The notes under the pieces were generated by a model that was not told where the DNA came from, ran no database searches, and saw only the letters and a list, made by a program, of their open reading frames with translations. From NCBI GenBank assembly GCA_038203525.1, contig JBBRDW010000069.1, positions 1-25,069 on the forward strand: a DNA stretch of 25,069 bases, given 5' to 3'. Positions 16,388 to 23,147 of this stretch are shown in pieces. The translations under genes were made by a program, and so were the position numbers. Each line of letters opens with the position of its first letter. Position 1 is the stretch's first letter. The stretch comes from Limnovirga sp038203525. GTDB taxonomy: Bacteria > Bacteroidota > Bacteroidia > Chitinophagales > Chitinophagaceae.

Positions 16388-16495
16388 TTAGAAATAGTTT
16401 GTAAACCTTCCGGTATCGATCAAAGCCTCGTTTAATTTTGATACCTGGGGGAAAGACCAGCCATCTCTGTAATCTAAACCAAAGCTCCAATACAT
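16388..16495 (-). CDS. Possible 35-residue small protein
   Basis: This is a short frame with an ATG at 16495 and TAA at 16388-16390. The product begins MYWSFGLDYRDGW and ends with LIDTGRFTNYF. It is rich in aromatic residues (two Trp, four Phe, three Tyr) and reads like structured protein rather than random AT-rich translation. It fills the 282-bp divergent gap between rsfS and birA. No family is recognised and no Shine-Dalgarno is seen. It could also be a remnant of a larger gene. Confidence is low. Confidence 0.3.
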   Translation of the reverse strand: MYWSFGLDYRDGWSFPQVSKLNEALIDTGRFTNYF

Positions 16496-16583
16496 TAGTA
16501 ATTTAATGTTTATTGGATTTTTCTAACAAATTACAATCCTAACCCGCAACGCTTGTGTAATTTGTGCAAAAATACTAATTCTT

Positions 16584-17348
16584 TTGCCGGCTTCATGCAC
16601 AAATCCAATAATAGGAACGCCATTTATAGAAATCATTTCTACTGACAGCTCCAATAACTATGCCGTGCAACAGATACGCAAAGGCGAGGCGACACATGGA
16701 ACAGCATATTTTGCATGGGAACAAACGTCCGGCAAAGGACAACGCGGTAAGCAGTGGCATACGCGACCAGGGGAAAATATTGCTTTATCCGTAGTGCTAA
16801 ATACCAAAGGTTTACAAGTTTTCCACCAATTTTCTTTGAGTATGGCCATTGCGTTGGCTACATATGATTTGATATTCAAATACACTCAAGATTTTATTTT
16901 TATAAAATGGCCGAATGATTTATACTGGCGTGACAGAAAGGCAGCAGGTGTTCTTATCGAAAACATAATTCATGGTAAAGAATGGCAGTGGTCAGTAGTG
17001 GGAATAGGCGCTAATATTAACCAAACCGAATTTGATACTTCAATTAAAAACCCGGTGTCTTTAAAGCAGATAACCGGAACAAGTCTTGATCCTGTTAAGC
17101 TTTCAAAAGATTTGTGCACAAACATTGAGATTCGTTTTAACCAATTAATTAATAACGAAACAGATAGAATAAATACTGATTTCAACCAACACCTTTACAA
17201 AAAAGGGGAGCAGGTAAAATTTAGAAAAAATAATGCGGTTTTCGATTGCATTGTTCAGCGCGTAAATTCTTTGGGTCAGCTGATTGTTTTGCATCAAGGA
17301 TTTGAGCAATTATTTGATGTTGGAGATGTAGAATTGCTTATCAAATAA
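16584..17348 (+). CDS. birA: Biotin--[acetyl-CoA-carboxylase] ligase
   Basis: The enzyme activates biotin to biotinyl-AMP and attaches it to the carrier protein of acetyl-CoA carboxylase. The catalytic domain is complete: the biotinyl-AMP loop SGKGQRGKQW (about 49-58), KWPND (108-112), Lys119 with AGVLIEN, and VVGIGANINQ (138-147), followed by a small SH3-like C-terminal domain. No N-terminal DNA-binding domain is present, so it is a class I, non-repressor ligase. No in-frame ATG precedes the fold. TTG at 16584 gives ten residues before GTPFIEI and is the best candidate, but it overlaps a promoter-like TTTGC, so the start is uncertain. Confidence 0.9.
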   Translation: MPASCTNPIIGTPFIEIISTDSSNNYAVQQIRKGEATHGTAYFAWEQTSGKGQRGKQWHTRPGENIALSVVLNTKGLQVFHQFSLSMAIALATYDLIFKYTQDFIFIKWPNDLYWRDRKAAGVLIENIIHGKEWQWSVVGIGANINQTEFDTSIKNPVSLKQITGTSLDPVKLSKDLCTNIEIRFNQLINNETDRINTDFNQHLYKKGEQVKFRKNNAVFDCIVQRVNSLGQLIVLHQGFEQLFDVGDVELLIK

Positions 17349-17513
17349 ATCTAAGTACGTGCTTGAGTTTCCTGATTTATGAAATTTTATTTTAGCAATT
17401 TTTACAGCAACTTACATTCATGGAATAGAAGAAATACTAAAATTATTAGTGCGATAATATATTTTACATTATTTTTACTTCCTTACTAATTTTAAAGCTA
17501 AAACAACAAATGT
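17349..17513 (+). other. AT-rich gap before recA
   Basis: This 165-bp leader probably holds the recA promoter, but no clear -7 box or LexA-type operator was found. A 36-codon AT-rich frame (17379-17489) ends in a hydrophobic stretch and is probably chance. Confidence 0.4.
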
Positions 17514-18530
17514 ATGAGTAACACAGACAAATTAAAGGCGCTTAAACTTACAATAGATAAAATAGATAAAGATTACGGCAAGGGCAGTGTAATGATGATG
17601 GGCGATAAAGTAGAAGCCCCTATGGAAGTTATTTCCACAGGTTCTATCGGGTTGGATGCGGCATTGGGTATAGGTGGTGTTCCCCGTGGTAGAGTTATAG
17701 AAATATATGGCCCTGAATCCTCAGGAAAAACTACTATTGCTACCCATATAATTGCTGAAGCACAGAAAAAAGGAGGCATTTGCGCCTTTATAGATGCGGA
17801 ACATGCGTTTGATAGCGCATATGCTCAAAAGCTTGGAGTTGATGTAGACAACCTGCTAATCTCTCAGCCAGACTATGGTGAACAGGCGCTTGAGATTGCA
17901 GACCGTTTAATTCTTTCAGGTGCGCTTGATGTTGTTGTAATAGATTCTGTTGCAGCACTTGTACCTAAGAGTGAACTGGAAGGGGAAATGGGCGACAGTA
18001 AAATGGGGTTACAGGCAAGATTGATGAGCCAGGCTCTGCGTAAATTAACTGCGACAATTAATAAAACCAATACCGTTTGTATTTTCATTAATCAGTTGCG
18101 GGAAAAAATTGGTGTAATGTTTGGCAACCCCGAAACTACCACCGGCGGAAATGCATTGAAATTTTATGCTTCTGTGCGTTTGGATATTCGGCGTATAGCA
18201 CAAATTAAAGATGGCGATGCAGCAATTGGAAACCGCGCTAAAGTAAAAGTGGTTAAGAATAAGGTAGCACCTCCGTTTAGAAGCGCAGAGTTTGATATTA
18301 TTTTTGGCGAAGGCATAAGTAAAGTAGGCGAAATTATTGACATGGGCGTAGAACTTGGTATTGTTCAAAAAAGTGGCAGTTGGTTTAGTTACAGCACTAA
18401 TAAACTTGGACAGGGCCGTGATACAGTAAAAGAGTTATTGCGCGATAATCCTGAATTAGCCGCAGAAATTGAAGCTAAAATAAGGGCTAAACTTAATGAG
18501 GTACAAACAGGCGTTGCAGCAACAGTATAA
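17514..18530 (+). CDS. recA: Recombinase RecA
   Basis: RecA forms filaments on single-stranded DNA, drives strand exchange and triggers the SOS response. The 338-residue protein has Walker A GPESSGKT at 66-73, the catalytic glutamate in IDAEHAFD (about 94-100), Walker B VVVIDSVAAL, loop L1 GEMGDSKMGLQARLMSQALR and loop L2 MFGNPETTTGGNALKFYASVR. The family usually has DAEHALD; Phe replaces Leu here. The acidic C-terminal tail is short. The gene is alone between birA and a terminator. Confidence 0.97.
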   Translation: MSNTDKLKALKLTIDKIDKDYGKGSVMMMGDKVEAPMEVISTGSIGLDAALGIGGVPRGRVIEIYGPESSGKTTIATHIIAEAQKKGGICAFIDAEHAFDSAYAQKLGVDVDNLLISQPDYGEQALEIADRLILSGALDVVVIDSVAALVPKSELEGEMGDSKMGLQARLMSQALRKLTATINKTNTVCIFINQLREKIGVMFGNPETTTGGNALKFYASVRLDIRRIAQIKDGDAAIGNRAKVKVVKNKVAPPFRSAEFDIIFGEGISKVGEIIDMGVELGIVQKSGSWFSYSTNKLGQGRDTVKELLRDNPELAAEIEAKIRAKLNEVQTGVAATV

Positions 18531-18556
18531 TTTTTTTGGGTGGATTAGTAAGTATG

Positions 18557-18586
18557 GCCATTACGTGTTTACGTAGTGGCTTTTTT
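18557..18586 (+). terminator. Rho-independent terminator after recA
   Basis: GCCATTACGT (18557-18566) pairs with ACGTAGTGGC (18571-18580) with one G-U pair and a 4-nt loop, followed by six Ts. Confidence 0.85.
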
Positions 18587-18690
18587 AATTTAATTATGAG
18601 CACAAAAATGTGCTGGTTGAATTTTGTTTAATGAAAAAAAGTGACAGATTTTTTTACTTTATGGTTTAGTTGCTGCGTAGGTGTTAAAGT

Positions 18691-18750
18691 GTACAAGAGT
18701 GCGACGCAACCAAAGTTTAATAGTAATTCTATTGCCCGGCCCATAAAAAA
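18691..18750 (+). repeat. Dispersed intergenic repeat copy after recA
   Basis: ACAAGAGTGCGACGCAACC with core 18699-18709 and the far edge CGGCCCATAAAAAA at 18737-18750. The edge GCCCATAA (18739-18746) can also pair with TTATGGGC at 18761-18768, forming a hairpin that could act on the incoming minus-strand transcript. The gap lies between convergent genes. Confidence 0.75.
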
Positions 18751-18796
18751 GTATTGCATATTATGGGCGAATACAAAAGTGAACAGCTTTAAACGC

Positions 18797-19426
18797 TTAA
18801 CCAAAGGAAGGCAGCAGTTTTATCTCATTCCTGTATAAAATGATCTTGTTGCTGTTCTCAAGGGTTTTTAATAACCTGGATATTACAACCCTTGAGGTAG
18901 CCAGTTCGTCTGCAATAAGGTAATGGGAGGCTTTAATAACACTTGATCCGGTTAGGCGTTGTTTTTCTTTGAGGTAGGCGACCAGCCTGTCGTCGAGTTT
19001 ATGAAATGCTATACTTTCTATTGATTTTAATAATTCAATAAAGCGCTCATTAAAGCTGCGCATTATATAATTCTTCCAGCTTGGATAGGCGCAAAGCCAC
19101 TCATCTAATTTTATATTGGGTATGGCTATTAATTCAACATTGTCTTCGGCAATTGCTTTTACCTCGCTTTTTTTTGCTTCTATACAACAGCTGTAGGCCA
19201 TAGAACAACTCTCGTTGCTCGACAAATAATACAGCAGTATTTCATTACCATTTTCGTCGAGCCTGTATACTTTAACCGTTCCATTTAAAATAACAGGCAT
19301 CATGCGGATGTACTTTCCGTAATCCATAATTACCTCGCCTTCAGCAAAATTTTGCCAAATGCCAAATTGCTGCATTTCCTTAAGCAGGCTGGGTTCAAAT
19401 ATATTTTTCAGGCTTTCTAAATTCAT
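18797..19426 (-). CDS. Crp/Fnr-family transcriptional regulator
   Basis: This 209-residue regulator has an N-terminal cyclic-nucleotide-binding-type beta-roll (about 20-110), a long dimer helix and a C-terminal winged helix-turn-helix with recognition region ADELATSRVVISRLLKTLE (about 168-190). The beta-roll lacks the cAMP phosphate-binding RxS motif. It does carry Cys74, the adjacent pair Cys80-Cys81, and Cys112, so a thiol or persulfide signal is plausible (inference). It is not an Fnr-type iron-sulfur layout, because no N-terminal cysteine cluster is present. It is the last gene of the sulfur module, 25 bp after the YeeE pair, and probably regulates that module. Confidence 0.85.
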   Translation of the reverse strand: MNLESLKNIFEPSLLKEMQQFGIWQNFAEGEVIMDYGKYIRMMPVILNGTVKVYRLDENGNEILLYYLSSNESCSMAYSCCIEAKKSEVKAIAEDNVELIAIPNIKLDEWLCAYPSWKNYIMRSFNERFIELLKSIESIAFHKLDDRLVAYLKEKQRLTGSSVIKASHYLIADELATSRVVISRLLKTLENSNKIILYRNEIKLLPSFG

Positions 19427-19451
19427 TGCACGCTGTTAAATAATTTAGAAA

Positions 19452-19955
19452 TCAATGTGGTAATTTTTCCCTTAAATATCCGTAAACCCAAGTTCCGCCA
19501 ACGGCACTTAACAGGGTAACACCAGTTACCGTTGCGCCTGTACCAATTTGAGCAAAAAGGGGGCCGGGGCATGCGCCTGTAATAGCCCATCCTAATCCAA
19601 ACAACAAACCGCCATAAATCTGCCCTTTGCTAAATGCCCTTTTATGAAATTCTATCGTTTCACCGTAAATAGTTTTTATCCTGAATTTTTTAATTACCCA
19701 AACAGAAATCATACCTACCACCACGGCAGTGCCTATTACACCATACATATGAAAAGACTGCAAACGAAACATTTCCTGTATGCGGTACCAGCTTATAACT
19801 TCAGATTTTACCAGCAGTATTCCAAATGCCAGTCCAATGGCCAGATATTTAATATTATGATACCATTTATGCGTTAAATGACTTTCATTTATGCAAATTG
19901 TATCGAGGGATCGAACTTCAAAATCGGTATTGTTTTCTACTGCCTGCTGCATCAT
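19452..19955 (-). CDS. YeeE/YedE half-transporter, second subunit
   Basis: This 167-residue membrane protein is half the size of full YeeE (TsuA), the thiosulfate importer. The cytoplasmic N-terminus (about 30 residues) is followed by about four membrane helices. The sulfur-handling motif is GACPGP with Cys129. YRIQEMFRLQSFHMYG (57-72) is also characteristic of this half-size type. It starts 5 nt after the stop of the other half, so the two probably assemble into one transporter. By analogy with PmpA/PmpB-type pairs, it is expected to move thiosulfate or another sulfane-sulfur compound. The substrate is not shown. Confidence 0.85.
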   Translation of the reverse strand: MMQQAVENNTDFEVRSLDTICINESHLTHKWYHNIKYLAIGLAFGILLVKSEVISWYRIQEMFRLQSFHMYGVIGTAVVVGMISVWVIKKFRIKTIYGETIEFHKRAFSKGQIYGGLLFGLGWAITGACPGPLFAQIGTGATVTGVTLLSAVGGTWVYGYLREKLPH

Positions 19956-19960
19956 AATTA

Positions 19961-20530
19961 TTAAAGCGAAAGAATAAATGGAAGAATAAGATTGGCCATA
20001 ATAAAACCACCAGCCATAAAACTACAGGTAGCAACCAGTGAAGGCCACTGTAAAGTTGATAGTCCCATTATAGCATGCCCACTGGTACAGCCACCGGCAT
20101 ATCTTGTGCCAAAGCCCACCAAAAAGCCACCAAAAACAATCATTATTACACCCCTTGCAGAAAGTAATGCAGACCAGTTAAATAATTGACCGGGTAGCAG
20201 GCTGCTGTTATCGGTAAGGCCATAGCCCGCAAGTTCACTTGCCAGCTTTGTGTTGATATGAACAGGCTCAGGATTGGCTAAAAAACTGGTAGCAATAAGG
20301 CCACCAAAAAAAATTCCTGTTACAAAAAAAAGGTTCCAGCTTTCTTTTTTCCAGTCATATTTAAAGAAGCTAATGTTGGCAGGTATACATGCGGCACAAA
20401 AATGCCGTAATGATGAACTAATGCCAAACGATTTGTTTCCGGTAATTAACAGCAATGGCACCATCAATCCTATTAGCGGGCCTGCCACATACCATGGCCA
20501 GGGTTGTTTTAGCCATTCCATAATACTCAT
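19961..20530 (-). CDS. YeeE/YedE half-transporter, first subunit
   Basis: This 189-residue inner-membrane protein has about four to five membrane helices. Candidate sulfur-relay cysteines are Cys45 and Cys48 (HFCAACIP) and Cys148 in GGCTSGH, the motif equivalent to the cysteine-bearing pore loops of YeeE. It is the first gene of a tight group with the second half and the Crp/Fnr regulator. A 186-bp gap containing a repeat copy separates it from the rhodanese gene upstream. Confidence 0.87.
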   Translation of the reverse strand: MSIMEWLKQPWPWYVAGPLIGLMVPLLLITGNKSFGISSSLRHFCAACIPANISFFKYDWKKESWNLFFVTGIFFGGLIATSFLANPEPVHINTKLASELAGYGLTDNSSLLPGQLFNWSALLSARGVIMIVFGGFLVGFGTRYAGGCTSGHAIMGLSTLQWPSLVATCSFMAGGFIMANLILPFILSL

Positions 20531-20571
20531 ATATAGTTATAGAATTTTATTATTGTTGTAGTCAATTGAAC

Positions 20572-20704
20572 AGCAGGTTAAAGCGGCCTTTTTTTGGAGC
20601 CAATCTTTCTTTCCAATACTAAACATCCGTTGCGTCGCACACTGCAGGGTTCTGTTCGCTCTTCACCAGGGTGAAGGCACTTAAAAAAAGGCAATCAACC
20701 TGCT
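20572..20704. repeat. Repeat copy enclosed by a long interrupted inverted repeat
   Basis: AGCAGGTT (20572-20579) pairs with AACCTGCT (20697-20704), and GCC plus seven Ts (20586-20595) pairs with seven As plus GGC (20683-20692). Inside lies a minus copy of the dispersed repeat (20587-20650, core TTGCGTCGCAC at 20630-20640) and a small hairpin CTTCAC/GTGAAG (20661-20676). The whole could fold as one stem in the rhodanese-yeeE transcript. Confidence 0.65.
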
Positions 20705-20716
20705 ATTCTTTTTTTC

Positions 20717-21031
20717 TCATTTCACGAGTCGCTTTACATAATCCCAGGTACCACCATTAATAACATTTGAAAATCCCTGTTGTTCTAAAGATGTTTTTGC
20801 CATGGCGCTCCTGCTTCCACTTCTGCAAAATACAACAATATTTTTCTTGTTTTTAAATTGTGCTAATTGAGACTGCACCCTGTCTAACGGAATATTTACC
20901 GAACCCCTTACATTTCCCTGGGCAAATTCTCCCGCAGATCTTACGTCCACTAAAAAAGCACCTTCTTTCACGATGCTGTTTAAATCGACAGTAGCTGTTG
21001 TACTGCCAAAAAGGTATTTAAGAATATTCAT
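20717..21031 (-). CDS. Single-domain rhodanese (sulfurtransferase)
   Basis: This 104-residue rhodanese domain carries sulfane sulfur as a persulfide on Cys69, in the active-site loop CRSGSRS (69-75). The conserved DVR (29-31), the acidic EFAQGN..GSVNIPL segment and GGTWDY near the C-terminus complete the fold. No signal peptide is convincing, so it acts in the cytoplasm. It follows thioredoxin by 12 nt, which suits persulfide transfer or release from the rhodanese by thioredoxin (inference). Confidence 0.9.
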   Translation of the reverse strand: MNILKYLFGSTTATVDLNSIVKEGAFLVDVRSAGEFAQGNVRGSVNIPLDRVQSQLAQFKNKKNIVVFCRSGSRSAMAKTSLEQQGFSNVINGGTWDYVKRLVK

Positions 21032-21043
21032 TTAAGTTAATTT

Positions 21044-21340
21044 TTATACGGAGAACTTTTTTATCACATCAATCAACCCTTTTTTGGGTATTGCGCCGGT
21101 TTGCCTCCACATTACTTTTCCATTTTTAAATAATATAAATGTTGGCACACTCTGCACCTGGTAAGCATTTGCTGCATCCTGGTTTCTGTCTATATCTACC
21201 TTTACAATACTTGCGCTATCGCCAATTTCCTGCTTTATTTCATTTAATAAGGGCGCCATCATTTGGCAGGGGCCACACCATTTTGCGAAGAAGTCTACCA
21301 GAACAGGTTTCTCAGCGTGTATTAATTCGTTGAATGTCAT
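21044..21340 (-). CDS. Thioredoxin
   Basis: This is a 98-residue classical thioredoxin with active site WCGPC (Cys22 and Cys25), the buried Asp in VDFFAKW and the cis-proline Pro66 in VPTF. It reduces disulfides and can reduce persulfides. It lacks a signal peptide and is slightly shorter than the usual 105-110 residues. It sits between the DUF2892 protein and rhodanese in a tight minus-strand group, which suggests a dedicated role in sulfane-sulfur reduction rather than the main cellular thioredoxin. Confidence 0.92.
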   Translation of the reverse strand: MTFNELIHAEKPVLVDFFAKWCGPCQMMAPLLNEIKQEIGDSASIVKVDIDRNQDAANAYQVQSVPTFILFKNGKVMWRQTGAIPKKGLIDVIKKFSV

Positions 21341-21404
21341 TTTTATTATTTTTTTGGTGAAATAAAAAGTGGGCCTTTTGCTATTTTTGGCCTTTTTTTA
21401 GAGT

Positions 21405-21641
21405 CTATACTACTTCTTCATAATTAATATCCTTTGTTGCTGTTGTGCCTTCTTTTCTAAAAATATTACAGCTTCCCGTACCACAACACCCTATATTAAA
21501 AATGGCCATACCGGAAAATAGCAGACCGGCAAAACCAAATACAAAATCGTTGTTACTAATTGCCTGTGCAATAATTGCAACGCCAATCACCAATCGAAGC
21601 AATCTGATAAAAGTCCAGTTTTTAAAAATTGAATGAGCCAT
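21405..21641 (-). CDS. DUF2892/YgaP-type small membrane protein with CC-x4-C
   Basis: This 78-residue protein has two short membrane helices (about 11-28 and 33-50), followed by a cysteine cluster Cys52-Cys53-x4-Cys58 (GCCGTGSC) and a polar tail. YgaP of E. coli fuses such a membrane part to a rhodanese domain; here rhodanese is a separate gene in the same operon. It is the first gene of DUF2892-thioredoxin-rhodanese and has its own promoter. Confidence 0.8.
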   Translation of the reverse strand: MAHSIFKNWTFIRLLRLVIGVAIIAQAISNNDFVFGFAGLLFSGMAIFNIGCCGTGSCNIFRKEGTTATKDINYEEVV

Positions 21642-21658
21642 TTAAAAAATTTATAATA

Positions 21659-21702
21659 CAAATTTATAATGCAATAATGGCCATTATGGTAACAAAGGTT
21701 AC
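21659..21702 (-). promoter_or_regulatory. Promoter and dyad operator of the DUF2892-trx-rhodanese operon
   Basis: On the minus strand TAAATTTG (21659-21666) exactly matches TAnnTTTG. GTAAC-AAAG-GTTAC (21689-21702) is a perfect dyad of the GTA-N8-TAC type. Its centre is 33 bp upstream of the box centre, about -40 from the predicted start, which is a class II activator position. A further palindrome, ATAATGG/CCATTAT (21674-21687), lies between them. Confidence 0.55.
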
Positions 21703-21828
21703 ACTTGAATAAGCTAAAGTATACTGCGCTTAAAAATTGTGTTTATGCTGGGTTTCACGTTAGAAAGTTTGTAGTTAACTATGCCCTTTGCCCGAAAGAT
21801 TTACGCAATGATAAAGTTGACAGCAATG

Positions 21829-21907
21829 TGTTGAGTTACGGCTCAACAGTACAAGAGTGCGACGCAACCGGGCTTAATAGCAGCAATGCTGATTGGCTAA
21901 TAAAAAA
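21829..21907 (+). repeat. Dispersed repeat copy with adjoining hairpin
   Basis: The 306-bp gap 21642-21947 holds the promoter above and this copy. TGTTGAG/CTCAACA (21829-21835 and 21842-21848) forms a hairpin. ACAAGAGTGCGACGCAACC follows, with core 21857-21867, and the far edge ATTGGCTAATAAAAAA lies near 21892-21907. No gene is seen; a plus-strand frame across it is translation of the repeat. Confidence 0.7.
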
Positions 21908-21947
21908 GCCTTGCACAATTTTATGCGGCGACTATACTAATAAATAA

Positions 21948-22160
21948 TTATTTATTCTTTGTTGCAGTGCATGTATTAATACCAACCAAAGTGTACAACG
22001 GACAAAAGCTTACCAGACTTGTTAATACAAACACGCCGGCAATTACTAACAGCACAATTGCCCATGTACCTGTAATGGTATTTGTAAAATATAAAACAGC
22101 TACAACTACCGCCACTAGTAAACGTACAATACGGTCTGAATTACCCATGTTTTTTTTCAT
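21948..22160 (-). CDS. DUF2892/YgaP-type small membrane protein
   Basis: This 70-residue protein has two membrane helices (about 11-28 and 33-51) and the family's C-terminal pattern FCPLYTLVGINTC, with Cys53 and Cys64. Proteins of this type accompany rhodaneses and sulfide-metabolism genes; their activity is unknown. It is separated from the DsrE gene by 153 bp and from the second DUF2892 gene by a repeat-bearing gap, so it may be its own transcription unit. A near-match to the -7 box (CAAATACA on the plus strand, near 22193) is weak. Confidence 0.78.
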   Translation of the reverse strand: MKKNMGNSDRIVRLLVAVVVAVLYFTNTITGTWAIVLLVIAGVFVLTSLVSFCPLYTLVGINTCTATKNK

Positions 22161-22313
22161 GATTGTTATTTTTTATTAATTAAAAAATTGATGACAAATA
22201 CAATAACAGTTGCATTTAAAGTACAAAATGCACATACCATTAATAATTTGAAAATTCTGTGCTTCATTACTCATAATAGCGTTGTAAACCTATTAGCGAA
22301 AAGTGATGTAAAA

Positions 22314-22796
22314 TCAAACAAAAAGCATGTGGGTTCCCATTCCACTTCCCTGTTTATAAAAATCGCCCACTGTTATCACTCCATTTATTTCATCGTACAT
22401 ATCTTCTTTTTTGTAGTGGAACATTTCCATCGCCAACTTACAGGCCCAAAGCTTAACACCAGATGCAGTGAGTATATCAAGGAATTCATGTACATCGGGC
22501 ATATCTACTTTTTCCATTTCTTTTTTCATCATTGTAGTTGCTAATACTTCCATACCAGGCAAACCCCCAAGCATTGTTGGCATGTGCATGGCTGGGTTGC
22601 CAACAGTGGCTACATGCAGGTGTTCCAACTTCTTTTTATGTATTGCTTCCAATCCAAAAAATGTAAAAAACATTTCTGCTTCTATTCCTTCCATTCGTGC
22701 GCCATTGGCAAGTACAAATGCAGCATACACATTTTCTAAAGTTGCTTTAGAGAGAATGATCATCATCTTTTTTATTTCGCCATTAAACTCGTTCAT
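22314..22796 (-). CDS. DsrE-like sulfur-carrier protein
   Basis: This 160-residue protein belongs to the DsrE/DsrF-like family. The core strand MMIILSKATLENVYAAFVLANGA (about 11-33) and the FFTFFGLEAI segment are typical of the larger DsrE2-type members. Its only cysteine, Cys119 in KLWACKLAMEMF, is in the position that carries persulfide in this family. The Met-rich middle (about 66-95) is also typical. It follows the DsrC/TusE-like gene by 25 bp, so the two carriers are likely made together and exchange sulfur. Whether it is cytoplasmic or membrane-associated cannot be decided. Confidence 0.87.
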   Translation of the reverse strand: MNEFNGEIKKMMIILSKATLENVYAAFVLANGARMEGIEAEMFFTFFGLEAIHKKKLEHLHVATVGNPAMHMPTMLGGLPGMEVLATTMMKKEMEKVDMPDVHEFLDILTASGVKLWACKLAMEMFHYKKEDMYDEINGVITVGDFYKQGSGMGTHMLFV

Positions 22797-22821
22797 GATT
22801 ATAATTTTTATCAGTTAATAA

Positions 22822-23130
22822 TTAAATGCAACTGGCGGGTTTGGGAATGCCTGCAATTTTTGTCGCTGTTTTAAGTGGGGCTGTAGGGAATAATACATAA
22901 AGTTCCTTTATGTCAACTACGCCGCTCTTGCCTATCTTACGAATGCTTAAAGGCACTTCATTTTTAAATTCATTCTGCAGGTAGGTAATCACATCCCAAT
23001 GCCGGGGTGATAAATTAATGTTTGCTTCTTTAGCGATTTCCTCTCCTATTTCTTTACTCCACTGAGAGAAGTTGGTTAAATAACCTTCTTCGTTTACTTC
23101 AATTATTTTTTCTGCAATTTTCTTTTCCAT
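22822..23130 (-). CDS. DsrC/TusE-family sulfur relay protein, single-cysteine form
   Basis: This 102-residue protein has the DsrC fold: EEGYLTNFSQWSKEIGEEIA (14-33), LSPRHWDVITYLQ (40-52) and the flexible C-terminal arm GIPKPASCI. The penultimate Cys101 is the conserved catalytic cysteine (CysA). The second arm cysteine of dissimilatory DsrC, 11 residues earlier, is a threonine (Thr90), so it is the TusE-like form. The ATG at 23130 is chosen because an in-frame upstream extension to 23235 would overlap the SQR gene and shows no family similarity. It sits between SQR and DsrE, which suggests it receives sulfur from them. Confidence 0.88.
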   Translation of the reverse strand: MEKKIAEKIIEVNEEGYLTNFSQWSKEIGEEIAKEANINLSPRHWDVITYLQNEFKNEVPLSIRKIGKSGVVDIKELYVLFPTAPLKTATKIAGIPKPASCI

Positions 23131-23147
23131 AAAATGTCGTTTAATTA

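Noticed and set aside
17379..17489. A 36-codon AT-rich frame before recA
   Set aside because: Its composition is what random AT-rich DNA gives (Phe, Ile, Leu, Asn, Tyr); no start signal or family was seen.
2393..21907. Reading the nine spaced repeats as a CRISPR array
   Set aside because: The copies are kilobases apart, occur in both orientations and sit between unrelated genes; there are no regular spacers and no cas genes.
21705..21947. An 80-codon plus-strand frame between the two DUF2892 genes
   Set aside because: It runs through the repeat core and the hairpin, has no family resemblance and no start signal; it is a by-product of the repeat.
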